This document shows positions 22,415 through 34,400 of a DNA stretch of 64,000 bases, one piece after another. The position numbers and the translations under genes are program-made. Each line of letters starts with the position of its first letter. The first letter of the stretch is position 1. The notes beneath the pieces were generated by a model, which was not told the origin of the DNA, searched no databases, and saw only the letters and a list, made by a program, of their open reading frames with translations. Source of the stretch: Symsagittifera roscoffensis (taxonomy: Eukaryota; Xenacoelomorpha; Acoela; Convolutidae); NCBI RefSeq assembly GCF_963678635.1, contig NC_087063.1, forward strand, positions 13,583,006 through 13,647,005, written 5' to 3'.

Positions 22415-24300
22415 TCATTGTGCGTATGGAATTGATTTAAAAGTTGATGTGCCTAGTAGATCAACTTCATAGTGATTATTCTGGCAATCTAAGTAGAGTG
22501 GAAAAGGCTGTAGATTATTTATTTGTGATTGATCAATGTCAGTCTTTACTGCATATTTGCATTCTAGTCGGGGTGATGTTTCATCTTTTGCAAGATAAAA
22601 ACTTAATATTTTGTGGTATTTCAACTGTAGTTTTTCTTGTGAGTAATTCAGGTGGCGTAATTTGACTTGATGTATCTGGTAACGCAAGGTTTTTTCCTGC
22701 TGTCCAAACTATATGTCGGTTTGGAAATTTCATTAGAATTAGTTGAAATCTATAAACTCTATGATTTGGGTTTGACTTTTGTGTAAAGAGAAATATAATT
22801 GGTTTGTGATCTGTGAATAGAACTGTTGGATGTTTTGATCCAAGTATCAGAAATTCATCTTCTGTAAGTGTATAAATTATAGCTGTACATTCTCTCATTA
22901 GAGTTGAGAGTCGTAGCTCTGCTTGAGTGAATAATCGTGAATTTGCTGATATAAAGTTCATTTTTTTTGTTCCACTATGTGATTGTAGCAATGCTACGCC
23001 GATGCCAAAACTTGAAGCATCGCACATTGCATAGAATGATTGATTTGGATCTGGAATTGTATTTGAAATTTGTTCAGTTAAAAGTTTCTTAATTTCTTCA
23101 AGTCGTGTTTGATGTTCAGTGGACCATTCAAAATTATTTTGTTGTCTGAGGATATTATAGAACGGTTTTAAGTATAATTGCATTTTATAAACATATTTAC
23201 TTAAGAAATTTAACATTCCAAGGAATTCGTGGATTTTCTTTTTATTTGTAGGTGGATGAAGTTTTGAATGACATCAATGCGTGATTTTAATGGAGTGATA
23301 GTTTCTCGTTCTATATTATGTCCTAAAAATTTAATGCGTGTTAGAAAGAAGTGTGATTTATCGGGAGCTGCCTTCAGATTTTTGTTCTGAAGTATTTTAT
23401 GATACTGTTCCAAAACTGTAAACATTTCTTCTTTAGTTTGTGGTTGCATGAAAACATCATCTAAGTATGTGATTGCATTTTCTTCAGTATTAGTGGTCTA
23501 AAAACTTTACTCATAAAGGCTGAAAAAGCTGCTGGTCCTATGGATATTCCCTAGAATAAGCGATTGAACCCATATTGTTGATTTCCAATAACAAATTGTG
23601 TTAAACGTCGTGATTCTTCATCTAGTGGCATTTGATTATAAGCACTATTCATATCTGTGGTTGTGAAATATTGACCATTTATTTTTGTTAAGATAACTTG
23701 TATGGGTTCAATAGGCCAATTGCATTTTGATTCGTCAATTAGTGAATTGAGGTATCTAGCGTCTAAAACTAATTTTGGTGATTCACTTTTTGCTAGAATG
23801 ATAACAGGGTTGATAAAGGTGTTACCTTTAGCTTGTTTTTTCTTTTTTATTGGTGAGATAATTTCGTATTGTTCTAAGATGTCAAGTAATCTGTTTACCT
23901 TGTCATGTAAGTGAATTGGTACTTCACTGGCTCTTTGTTTTTTGAAAACTGCATCGGGTTTTAACGGAAGGTGTAGTGTTGAACTAATTTTTCCAACGTC
24001 AAATTTTGATGTTGCGTAGACTAATGAATATTTTAACAGTTGTTTTGCTAATTTATCAAATTCAATTTGTGTACTTTGTGAATGTTCAAAATTAAACATT
24101 GTTAAAAATTTTTGTTGTTCTTTTGTGTAATTTGTTATTTTGAAAGTTGTTTTAAAATTTGGTGTTTTTGTGAAGTACTCTGTGTTTCTTTTCTCATTAC
24201 TTATTATATTATTTATGGATAATTCTTCGTCAAGAATTGTTGATTGGCAAAGATCTAATAATTGGAGTATATCATTAACGCGGTAGGCTACTTCATTTAT
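22415..24300 (-). pseudogene. pol: reverse transcriptase/RNase H, copy L
   Basis: The RT fingers and palm lie in the frame 24099-23551 (VLDARYLNS, TTTDMNSAYNQMP with the first catalytic Asp, GFNRLF). Next comes YLDDVF, near 23449-23480, across a frame break. The thumb follows in 23449-23210. RNase H lies in 23216-22581 (FYAMCDASSFGIG, IIYTLTEDEF, FTDHKPI). This is the standard Ty3/gypsy order. Several indels separate the frames. The enzyme would copy the element RNA from a tRNA primer. Confidence 0.8.
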
Positions 24301-24321
24301 AGGTGAAATTGTAGCATTCGT

Positions 24322-25020
24322 TTAACAATATCCTAAAAGTCCTAAGGGTAATGTTACTTGATATGGTGTATTATTATACACGTGTAATGAAATGATGTCA
24401 GAATTCGTGTTTTTCGAATATTTTATGGAGATCGTAATTTTGAAAAATTTGTGAATAGGTTTAAATTCGAAGTCTGACTTAAAAAGTTGTTGTTTATTTT
24501 GACTTTTATTATTTTGGTGAACTTGTTTTATTGGAAAATTATATATATTTCCTGATAGTGGTTTCAGGTGTTTCCGTTGTTGATTGTAATTGGGGTAAAA
24601 TTTTGAGAAGAATGGTGGTTGTTTGTTTAATCTTTGGAAGAATGTTAGGGCTGTATTTTTTGTTTTTGTGTAATTATCTTTGATATGTATTTTACTATTT
24701 AGGATGTTGATTGTTGGTATATATTTAGATATAATTGGTATGCCAATGATATTGTGTTTAAACGGTTTGTTTAAAATTTTGTTTTTTTCCATTGTTCTCG
24801 TGGGGAGAAAAAATAATTGGATTTTTCCATAATTTACTAATGTTGATCCTTGTGTTGTTGCTAATTTACTAGAGGTTTCAAGAGGTGTTAATTTTGGGTG
24901 CAATGTTTTGATTTCATTCCATGTGGGAATGTTAATTATATTTGATTCTGCTCCTGAGTCAATAAAAAATCAATTTCAAGATCTGGTGGTTGAAATTCTT
25001 TGTCTCTTGGGCTTTCTAAG
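24322..25020 (-). pseudogene. pol: aspartic protease region, copy L
   Basis: The active-site triplet lies in IDSGAES, with the catalytic Asp codon at 24958-24960. The flap and C-terminal half are in the frame 24903-24322 (IIGIPIISKYIPTINIL is the hydrophobic hairpin typical after the active site). A retroviral-type protease processes Gag-Pol. A stop upstream of DSGA and a frame change separate it from the Gag tail. Confidence 0.7.
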
Positions 25021-25029
25021 AGAAATGGA

Positions 25030-28000
25030 ATTGTCCAAATTTTTTTTTCTTGGTTGTTCTTTTTGTTTATTTTGATAAATATGTTTTGTAATTGAGCATT
25101 GTGTTTCGTCTTTTTTATCGGGTTTAATTACCGTGTTAATTCCGTTTACTTCTTGTGTAGTTTGTGTAGTATCAATGGGTCCAATATAGTAATGTGAAGG
25201 AGTTCCAATTGATTTTCAAATATATGTGCGGTAAAAGGTTGTTCATATATGATAGGTTCATAGTCGTTTTTGACTGTTATCATATTTACAGAGATGGTAT
25301 TATCTGTATCACTTTCTGTATCTGACGATTCACAATTTATATGATTTAGTTGTAGTTCGTTACTTCCTGTGTCATCAATACCTGGGGGGTCTGAAGTGGT
25401 TTCTTCATTTTTCTGCACTTGATTAATGTGTCTTTGATGTTTTGGTGTGCTACTTCTGTATCGATGTTTAGAATCAGGATAGCGTTTATTATTCCTGTGT
25501 GGTGACTGGGAATAATTTCTGTATCAATTATTGTAACTTGAGTTTCGATTTTGTGAATTATTTCGTGATCTGTTTTGATAATTATCATTTGATCTGTGAT
25601 AGTTTGATCTATAACATGAATTATTCCTTGATCGATTGTTCGGGTAATTCTGATTTCGATTTTTTGAATAACTTCTATTTCTATTATGTGAATTGTTTCT
25701 ATTTCTGTTGTATGATGAGTTTCGTGATTGATTATTGGAATAGTGTCTATTCCTTGGGTTTGATTGGGAACTGGATCCAGAAACAAATTCTGTTGTATTG
25801 GAATTCGATCGTTAATAGTTATTTTAGTTTTTTTGGCTATTCGATCGATTATATCTATTTTGTGAGAAATTTCGTGTATTTCCTCGTTCGGGTGATCTAC
25901 CTCTATAACTTGAGTTATATGGTGATTGATTCCTTGTGTAAATTGAGTTGCTTGGAAGTGGTTTTCCTGAACTGTTGTTACTATATATATTTTTGTTGGG
26001 TTGATTTTGGTCTTTTTTCATGTATTGATAGAATGATTTATTTGGTTCTTTGAACTTTTGAGGTTTATTCTGATTGTCTTGTTGTTTTTGTCATTCGGAA
26101 ATACGGTGTCCGTATCGTCGGCAATAATTACATCATTTTTTGAAGGATGGTTTGCCTTTAAAATTTGGATGTTTTTCGTAGATAATTAGTAATTCAGTGA
26201 TTTTTTCAATTAGGTCTGTGTCTGATTCTTCTATGTTATTTATATGTGTAGTATTTGTTTCAATTCGATTAACATATTGTAGTTTTAGATTTTCTGTTTC
26301 TTCGAGTTTCATTGTGATTTCTGCTTGTTCTAGTTTATCTACTAATTTTCGAAAATCTAAATCCGGTTCTCGAATTGAGGAAGGATGAGATGCTCTCTTT
26401 TTTATAGCTATTTTACTTAATTGAGATGTTAAGGTCATCATTAAAGTTTCTGTCATTTTTGTGTTTTTGTAATCATGTGTATTAAGTGAATATGCTTTTT
26501 GAACTAGTGTTTTGATTCGTACTGCTAATTGTTTAATTGTTTCATTTGGTAATCTGCGGATTTCGTTGCATAAAACTCTTTGATGTTGTTTGTTACTTTC
26601 AGAATCAAACATTTTTGAAAATTCTTGTGCGAATCTTTTCCAGTCTGATTTTTTTTCTAGGGGGTAATACTGAAAACCATTTTTGAGCTGCGCCATCTAG
26701 GGTTGTTTGTATTAATTTTGTGCATCTATGTATCCAATTTTGATGTAGTGGCGTATTGATTGGTTCGAGTCCAATATTTAAAATTAAATTTGCTGTTGCT
26801 GCATTTAGATAATCTTCTACAGAATATTCAGGGTCTGTTCCTGTGAATACCATTAATGGTTTATTCGATGTTATTTACTATCCAACCATGAGGTATGGAT
26901 TCATAGTCATTTGTAGTGATTCTGCGGCATTTGGCATTTGTGAAAAATTTGAAAGTTGATTTTTTGTCATTTTATGTTGCTGAAGGTAATAGGGAAGCGG
27001 TATTTCATTTTGGATTTGTGTTGGTTGATAAGAATGCATTAACATTGGGTTTTGTGGTTGTATTGGTTGAAAAGATTGTGTGTTAAATGGGTTTTGTGTA
27101 TGCATTTGTTGTGGATTTTGTACATCTGTTGGATTTTGTGGGTAAATTTTTATATTTTGAGATGGTTGAGATTGTCGCGGTCTCTGTGTGCAATATTCTT
27201 TAGTATATGGTGCAAAAAAATCTGGTTGGTGATAATCATCTTCATCAGATGATAAATAGTTTGTATTATATGGTGTATGTTGTTTATTTTTATTTTGTTG
27301 AGAGAATGGGTAATTTTCACTATAATCCTGTGTAGGTTGTGGATTATCTGGAAAATTTACTGAATTGGTCAATGTTTTTGGGAGATTCTAATAATGGGAA
27401 CTTTGGTGGTTTGATTTTTGTGTATTTTTTTCGGGGAGGTTGGTTTGTTCTTGGTTTGTGAGCATAATTATAATTGTGTTCTGCAAAAGTGTTTCTTGTG
27501 AACGGTTTTCGTGTTTTTGACAGTATTGTCATTGGTCTATACGTTTGATAGTCCATATGTGAATATTTTAGAGCAACTGAAGGTTTTACGGTTGATTGTA
27601 AGGTTACCTGTGTTAGTGATGTATTTGTATTCCTTGGTGTTGTCAGATGGGGGTGTATTGGTGAAATACTTTGTTGTGTAGTTGTTGCTGTTGTTTGGAC
27701 GAGTTCTTCATTTATGAAGTGTGATGGTGTTTGAATATCTTGTTGTGCAAGATTTCTGGTTCCCTTGAGCTTTTCATTATGAATGACCGTCGAATTTAAA
27801 CTGTTATTTCGTGTATCAGGTATAAATGTATTATAAATCAATGGTGTTGCATCAATGGTTAATGGTACTACTTTTACATAATCTCTGTGAAAAGATATTG
27901 TACTTATTGCTTGACTCGAGATAGCTTGTGGGATATTTAGAAATGCTGGGTGCGACCAGTCAGGGTCCCAAACGTAATCTGATTGTTCTGAAAGAACAGT

Positions 28001-28573
28001 GTCGTCATTGGTATTTTGAGGTCTGAAATTTTTTCTTGCTTGTGAAAATAAATCTAAATTGTGGAAAGTTAAAAATACTGTGATTTCATTTCGTACTTTT
28101 GTATGTTTGGATATTTCGGTTGGTGATATACTTTGAATTTCTATTTTTTCTAATATAGAGAACTAACTAAATATTACTGTAAAAACTTCGTTAGTGAATA
28201 TAGAGTTTGCTCTTTGTGAATTATGATATTGTATGCTTTTGATATATTCTATGAACACTTTTGAAAATTCTAATTCAATATCGTCTGTTTGAATTACATA
28301 TTTACGATGGGCTGTATTTGGTGTGCTGAATTCTATGGTGTAGATTCCATATTGTTGTGTTAGATTACATATGTTTTTCAAATAATGTTCAATAATTTGT
28401 CTTTTAATTTTTACATCTGGGAATTCTGCTTTGCATGGGCTGATTCCTGGTTCAAACAAATTTACGAGTAAGTTCTGACAAAATTGTGTTTGTCCTCTAT
28501 CATCGAGTGAATCTATAAGAAAGGGAAAAACTGCTTCTTCATCTGGACTTTCGTCATTTTGAGTGTGGCTCAT
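25030..28573 (-). pseudogene. gag, copy L (broken)
   Basis: It begins at ATG 28573 (MSHTQNDESPDEEAV). Pieces at 28573-28163, 27841-27344, 27372-26878, 26853-26605 and 26696-26133 match the long plus-copy Gag. About 105 bp are deleted near 28060 relative to that copy. The capsid-like core (GTDPEYS, DGAAQKWFSVLP) lies at about 26850-26605. The zinc knuckle CNYCRRYGHR is preceded by a stop and has lost its last Cys codon to TGA (near 26090). An Asn/Arg/Ser-rich tail follows (26021-25146). It is the structural protein of the element particle. Confidence 0.75.
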
Positions 28574-29016
28574 GTTTTCGTTTGATGACTGTTAATATAT
28601 AACTATCAATGTGTCTAATTGGTTGATTCAATTTATACAAGTGTACTGGTTTGTGTTTGTATTGCTTTTTTATTCTTCTTTTTATTCTTTTTGTTGAATT
28701 TGAAGTTGTTTCTGAGTCGGAAAAAGATAATTGATCATGGATGGGACATTTTTTATCTATTGATTCTTTTAATTTGTATAGTTCGTCTAAACTGTTGGCT
28801 TCTGATTCAGAAAATGCGTTTCTATTTTTTGAAAATCTTTTTCGTGTGATTTGTCTTTGTTTGTTTATAATTTTCCTTTTTATTGTTTGTCGTTTTGTTC
28901 TAATGTATCCAACTGTTTGTGTATGAGGTGTGATTACAAGATCGTATTTTTTGTTATCTATTTCACAAATGTGTAAAACGATTGTTTGTTTTTTTTCCTA
29001 AATTTTTGAATGACAT
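28555..29016 (-). pseudogene. Leader ORF0 (about 153 codons), copy L
   Basis: The ATG at 29014-29016 opens a frame of basic, Lys/Arg-rich composition (TKRQTIKRKIIN; SDSETTSNS; KRIKRRIKKQ) that overlaps the gag start by about 20 nt. Here one extra A in an A-run near 29000 shifts the frame early. The stop codon that breaks the plus copy is absent. The defects differ between copies, so the ancestor was probably open. The function is unknown. Confidence 0.45.
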
Positions 29017-30242
29017 AAGGTTTAGGATGAGGGATGCAAGAAGTTGTTAGTTATTTCTATTTCCTTAGACTGTTAGTCCTTACGATTTTTTGGTTAGCTT
29101 AACCTGGGTCTTTTTGTTCAGAGTTGGAGAGAAAAGTATACCGATTCCGAAGAATGATGTTCTACTTTCTCGTGGCTAGTCTAAGTTAAGGTGTTAACTT
29201 ACTTAATCTTACTGGGGGGTAGTGATTGTGTTCAAGGGTTGGAGAATAGTAAATCGATCCACAAGGTTCGAGTATAATTAGAACGCAAGCAGTTCGTTAG
29301 ATACTATTTTAAGCTTACTAAGTCTAAGATCTATCCTGGATCTGGTAAGAGGAGGGTTCAAGTGAAGGATGAATAACCGAAGTTCTTCACTGTTTATCTT
29401 AATTTGAATGGTTAGTTTTATTAAAAAATTTCTATTAATCTTGGGTCTTTTGGAAGGGTTGGATAGTGAATCGACGTTTGAGGTCATTAGACACTTGCTA
29501 AGTGGGTGGGGGAGAGCAAAATTGTTCTTTTTGATCCAAGGATAGGCCTTGATGATCAGGTTTTAAATTTAGTGAAATAGAAAATTAATTAAGATCCAAG
29601 GATAAGCCTTGATGATCTGATTTTAAAATTAAGTGAATTTAAATTTAAAATGGTTTAAATTTATTTAAGAAAAAGATTTAGTTTTTTAATGATATTAGTG
29701 AGCTTATGATTGCTGTTATGTTTAGGTGATGAAGCTGGGACAACAGATGATATATGATTACTAACAATTTATTGTCATGCTACTAATTTTTATTTTCATT
29801 TTCAATAAATATTTTTCAAATATGTTTTATATAATACTGCAGAAACTAGGGAAACGATCTGAGATGTTTTTATCAATCGTTATTGTGCATTGATAGTATT
29901 GTTTAGCGCCTGAAATGATCATGAAGATTTACTTCAAAATTTTATGTTTGCAAATAAAAATCTAAATTCATTGCTAATAAGATTCTAAATATAAAAAATT
30001 GTGTTGGCTTTTGCCGTACAACCATAAAACTAAAGGGTAAGTTTCTACGTAGTCGTATATCGTCTCTTGTCCGAGGTCTTGTTCCAATACCGGGTAGTTC
30101 TAGTATTGTTCGGAATATCGGCTCTGATCTATTGAGTCGTAGAGACATTTCAATTAAATTATTATCGTGTAACATTTTGAAAATGTTTTGTCTAAATTCT
30201 AATCTATATTTGGTTAATTCTAAGCTATTAAGGTCTTATTCG
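29017..30242 (-). other. 5' leader of copy L
   Basis: A 1.2-kb untranslated leader with three spaced repeats of the core AACCCT..GACCCAGG on the sense strand, and two copies of an about 55-bp repeat around GATCCAAGGATAAGCCTTGATGATC (29541-29625). A short ORF starting MLHDNNLIEMSL (30175-29942) is described separately. Packaging or translation-control roles are possible but not shown. Confidence 0.5.
29942..30175 (-). CDS. Short leader ORF (uORF1), copy L
   Basis: The first ATG after the primer-binding site opens a frame for MLHDNNLIEMSLRLNRSEP and beyond, 77 codons here. The first 23 codons are well kept in the plus copy (41070) and in the diverged truncated copy (62040), including the start. 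A 2-base difference near codon 28 alters the rest. It could be a leader peptide or the first exon of a spliced message. Confidence 0.4.
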   Translation of the reverse strand: MLHDNNLIEMSLRLNRSEPIFRTILELPGIGTRPRTRDDIRLRRNLPFSFMVVRQKPTQFFIFRILLAMNLDFYLQT

Positions 30243-30260
30243 AGACTTATGGTCGCACCA
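30243..30260 (-). promoter_or_regulatory. Primer-binding site, copy L
   Basis: Two bases inside the 5' LTR the sense strand reads TGGTGCGACCATAAG. TGG is the complement of a tRNA CCA end, so the primer tRNA should end GGTCGCACCA. The site is identical in all three copies that keep a leader. I cannot assign the tRNA. Confidence 0.65.
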
Positions 30261-30262
30261 GA

Positions 30263-30672
30263 TGAGTTATGACCGATGTGGTTAACTCTTAGAGTAATTT
30301 CGGATAGGATACACCGTCTGCTCGTCACGCTATCTTATTTTCAGCCGGATAGATTCGTGCAACTTCTTAGTCTAATACCGATCCTAATCTTACTCTTATA
30401 TCTACTAGTCTCAGGGTGTTTAACTAGTTTCTGCTAGGCTCAATAGATCTAGAGTATACTGGCTTATTGCAACTGCTGAAGTTCTCTTGGAGAGGCAACT
30501 AATTTCTAAGTTAAATTCAAATCTCTCTGGTGCTGAAATTACAAGTAATTTCAGCACTTACAAATAAGTGGGTTGTTAGTTAGATGAATTATGATTGGTT
30601 GATTTTAAATATTTTACAGTGGTAAAATATCCAATTTATCCAATTATAAAATGTAGTTTAGATCAGGTTCCA
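30263..30672 (-). repeat. 5' LTR of copy L
   Basis: Begins TGGAACCTGATC (30672) and ends AACTCA (30263), 410 bp. It contains the perfect palindrome 30530-30557. It should hold the promoter and poly(A) site, but I cannot place a TATA box with confidence. Confidence 0.9.
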
Positions 30673-30684
30673 CCTGTTCGTAAT

Positions 30685-31947
30685 AGCGTTATAGAGATTC
30701 GTAACCAGATATTCGTAATAGCGGTAGATTTTCTTAATTAATAGTGCCAAAGCGGAATTTTTGTTATTATAATTATAGTTAAAAGTATCCAAATAGAAAG
30801 TTTTCAAGGGAGGAGTTTTTCAAGGGGAATTTGAAAACTTTGTTGACCGATTTTATTGGGTCGGCCAATTTGATTTCCGAGTTTTTCGCAAAGGTCCTAA
30901 TTGCCAAACTTTTTTTTGCATCAGAAGAAATTTTGGGGAAAAAAACAGACTTAAAGTGACATTTGCGAGCATTTTTGATAAACTTTGATCAAAACACCGC
31001 GTTAACCAAAAATTACAGTCGTATGATAGTACCAAACAGGATACCCTTTGGAGAAATTTGGCATTCAAAAATGAGGGGGAGGCGAAAGTGCACGCTACTG
31101 TAAATAGGTATTATGTGTGTTTGTCTGACACTGTGAAAACAAATACCGTAATTACTGAATCTAAGGGTTCGTTTCGACCATTTTTGAGTCAGATGTGTAA
31201 TGTTGTTTCCCCGGAAAGATCGTATGCAGTTGATCGAAAACTCACGAAAAAGCATTTCAGCTGGGATGTTAAATTCAAAGCTTGGATGTTAACTTCAGCT
31301 GCGATTTTAACTTCAGCATTTGGTGTTGTGATTCCAATTAATGGGGGGGGGGGTGGTTAAAATGTTTTTCACATTTCATTTCAACGAATATTTATTGTTT
31401 CGCGTACTTTAAGTTGCCCTCAACTTCTTCCTCAGACCACCTATTAACAATTTTGATAAATTCATATTCGATGTTGTAGAGATCGACCTTATAATTTTGA
31501 CGTTGTGGCAAATTTTCCGTAAACATTTTTTTTCCAGCGGATCAAATGTATTTTTGAGCTCAGTAAACTGATCAAATCGTTATTTTTAGCAAAAATTACG
31601 TCCCGAAACTTCGGAGTTTGTTTAGATATTTGTTTCGTTAATAGCTACTTTACCATAAAAAGATTGTTGAGTAGATCCATGTAAATAGCTTTTTAAACTT
31701 TTATAAGCACAATTTTAATTTTCAACGTCACTTTTTTTGTTTGAACGCGATCGATATTTTTTGAGCACAAACAAACCTGTGGCTGTAGGCAGCAAAAGGG
31801 TTAATTGGGCTCCAGAAAGATGATCGCGTTTAAGTAAAAAAAGTGCCCTTGAAAATTTTAGCTGCTGAAAGTATATGAAAAGCGATTCGCGTGGATCACT
31901 TTATAAGGTTGTACCATAGAGTTTTTAAGAAGATCCGATGTTTATAG
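30685..31947. other. Host DNA, no supported gene
   Basis: A 100-codon open frame at 31058-31360 has no recognisable domain and ends in a G-run. G-runs followed by TTAAAA or TTTAAA recur at 31341, 33370 and 60890. Confidence 0.35.
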
Positions 31948-32119
31948 ATGCAGGAAAAGGCGAATTGTGCCGCAGTTGTGAGTCTGGGGGCCACTCTGCC
32001 ATATGCAGACTGCAGTGTCGGCAGCACAATGGACACTGTCAAACCATGCTTCTCACAGACTCTGAGTGACAAAGACCCCAACAAAACCATGTACTGTCTA
32101 CAGATGCAGTGCATCACAA
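31948..32119 (+). CDS. Cys-rich protein, probable internal or first coding exon
   Basis: It follows an acceptor-like TTTATAG and ends at a good donor (A|GTGAGC). It encodes 57 codons starting at ATG, with five cysteines (ANCAAV, YADCSV, VKPCFS, MYCLQMQC). The segment is distinctly GC-richer than its flanks. It ends in phase 1, which fits exactly the exon starting at 35603, where the leftover A plus AA makes a Lys codon. The spaced Cys pattern suggests an extracellular fold. A separate signal-peptide exon upstream would be expected and is not found. Confidence 0.5.
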
Positions 32120-32589
32120 GTGAGCCCAAATTAGAATAGTTTATAGACAGGTAATGGTTCTCATTAGGTGTATTAGATTTGTGCAAAAAATTATGTGATG
32201 AAGCGAATGAAAAAATCATATCCGACATCAAAGTGGGCAGTTTTTGGAGAAAGTAGACAGGAAAAAGTGCTAAATTTTAGGTTTGATAAACTAGTGAGGG
32301 AATGGTTTCAAGTTTTTCAAGATTTTTTGCAAATTTTTGAATTTTGCAAGATTTTTTGGATCGCTCGGAGTTCGAGCCAAAGTCCTCAGACAGTAAATGA
32401 AAGAGTTTACACCATGAGATAAGAGAGGTTCAAAGTTATGCTGTGCACCGTAAAACCAATATCAGTTTGGCAAGGTTATGATGCATTGAACGATGTTAAC
32501 GGGAGAAAACCATTAAAACCATTAATGAGCCAATTTTAACTATAGCATATTGTTCGAGAGGCAATTTTTTGATCCCCACGTTATCTATG

Positions 32590-34400
32590 CCGCTGTTATT
32601 GCTCCGACTTTCATAACGAATAATATTTAGGCTCGGGATGGTTTGTTTTTATTCAGACAAATTTCGACTTTTTAACTAACAATTTTTGACGGAGTTTTTT
32701 TCTATATTATTCAAAAATTATTGTTGTCCTGAGCTTCAATTTGAAAAGATATTCCGCCGGTGACTTTTTTTCGTAACGCGTCACCAGAGATTTCATCCGT
32801 CTTAGAAAAACCCAAATTGGTTGAAGGAAGCTTATTTGCCATAATTGGTTTGTTAGTTGGAGCGAAATCTATCACTTTGTTCTTTATATGGTTGGTGCAA
32901 TTTTCACACAACATCTCAAATTTCAAAAAACATGTCGAAGATTTTATTTCATTGATTTTGTCTATTTATTACTGCTCCATAGACCCTAACAGGCAGTGGG
33001 AATATTCAGGGTTTTGCCCTGATACGAGCACTCTTGTTTCATTCACAATCTATTTCAAGTTAGAAACTGGGATAAAGATGCCGTTAAAATATATCTCGAA
33101 AAAAAATTCAACTGCAATATCAACTCGACTCTAAATTCAACCTATTTTCACTTCAATCTCGCTAATTAATCTAATTATTTTTGAAGAAAACGACTGAAGA
33201 ATTGCGATCGGGGTGGTTTGATTCTCTCCAACAAATTTTGACTTTTAACTTTGAATTTTTAATTTTTGTCGAACAATCTTTTTTATATCCATAAAAAGGT
33301 ATTGTTGTCTTGGGCTCAAATTCAAACAGATGTTCTACAAGTGATCATTTTTTCGTGTAGTTTTTTTTTTGGGGGGGGGGGGTGGGGTTTAAAGATTACT
33401 AACTTGGAATAATTAAAGCACAAACAATTTCGTGCTTGCTAATAACGCGTTCGCGTAGGTGTAATCCGTCTTAGAAATCAGTTCAAATTAAATTGAAGCA
33501 TGCTGCTTGGTCTATTTAAGACTTTGTTTTCAGCAAAAAAAATCAATTTGTACTTATAAGCGTGTGGGGTGATGACTTTCAAAAAACTGAAAACTGATAA
33601 TTTCGAGAGTTTCATCCTTTTTTAAAAGCGAACACTTTCCACATAGACTTTGAAGTGCAGTTGGGACATGCAAGGTTTGGCCCTGATACGAGCCGTCTGG
33701 TTTGGTTTTAATGTTGATTGCATGAGGTTGACGGATGTTGTAGAAGGGGCTATCAACCTTAGATTTAGGACGCGGGGGCGGGAAAGCACGCAATCAAAAA
33801 CCGCACACCGAACAAAATCAATTCCAAAAGTACCAGAACAATATGTATTGTTTGAACGAATTTAAAAAATCACCTTGGTTGATCTTAAAAAGCTCAGCAT
33901 ATTTTCAGCTATTGTTCACAGCTTTATATTCAGCAAAAATTCAGATTTTTTTGTTCCGACTTTCGAAAAATGTGAGGAATATCAATACCCAGTTTGGTTT
34001 CTTGGAACGATTTTAAAAAGCTGACTGCGTATGGGCATCGATCCGTAAGTCATCAGATTGCCAAGTGAGTATGCTTACACAAGACAAAAATGTGAATGGT
34101 AATGTGAATGCTACTCGGATTATTTCACTAGGCAAATTATTATGCGTAGCAAATTATCTGCACTCATAATCGTTCCAAATTGAATTGAGGCAAACTATAA
34201 TTGGACTTATAATTCCATTAACAAATAACTTTTAAAACTTTGATAATGTCAGCCTAAAATTTTAGTGGTCAATATTTCATTTACCAAAAGCTATTCGATC
34301 AATTAATGACAGTCGGAACAATCGGGCTTTGCCTTGATACGAGCAGTTTTGTTGGGTTATATAGACCGACTAATAGAAAAATAGCTGCATTTCACTCAGC
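32590..34400 (+). repeat. Degenerate tandem repeat, unit about 650-665 bp
   Basis: The core GCCCTGATACGAGC recurs at 33016, 33680 and 34331 (last copy GCCTTG). Other anchors recur as well: TTGTTGTCCTGAGCTTCAATTTGAAAAG-like at about 32720 and 33304, and GTCTTAGAAA at about 32799 and 33468. Spacing of 664 and 651 bp indicates an old tandem array or nested repeats. Open frames inside it look accidental. Confidence 0.5.

Larger units (their letters stand above)
11882..30672 (-). mobile_element. Full-length giant env-bearing LTR retroelement, copy L (minus strand)
   Basis: The 18,791-bp element has two 410-bp LTRs (11882-12291 and 30263-30672) and a 4-bp TSD CCTG (11878-11881 and 30673-30676). 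By eye the LTRs differ at about 19 positions with no indel, roughly 4-5 percent, so it is not a recent insertion. Gene order on the minus strand is leader, gag, protease, RT/RNase H, integrase, two small hydrophobic ORFs, Pro/Ser/Thr-rich X, env-like, Y, Z. The RT, integrase and Gag types place the pol block in the Ty3/gypsy group. Most genes are broken. Z is open and Y has a single stop. The unusual part is about 6 kb of extra genes downstream of pol. A patch of local duplications disrupts env (16100-16376). Confidence 0.9.

Noticed and set aside
32760-33134. 124-codon ORF with a hydrophobic stretch
   Set aside because: Lies in the degenerate tandem repeat. The neighbouring units are not open in the same frame.
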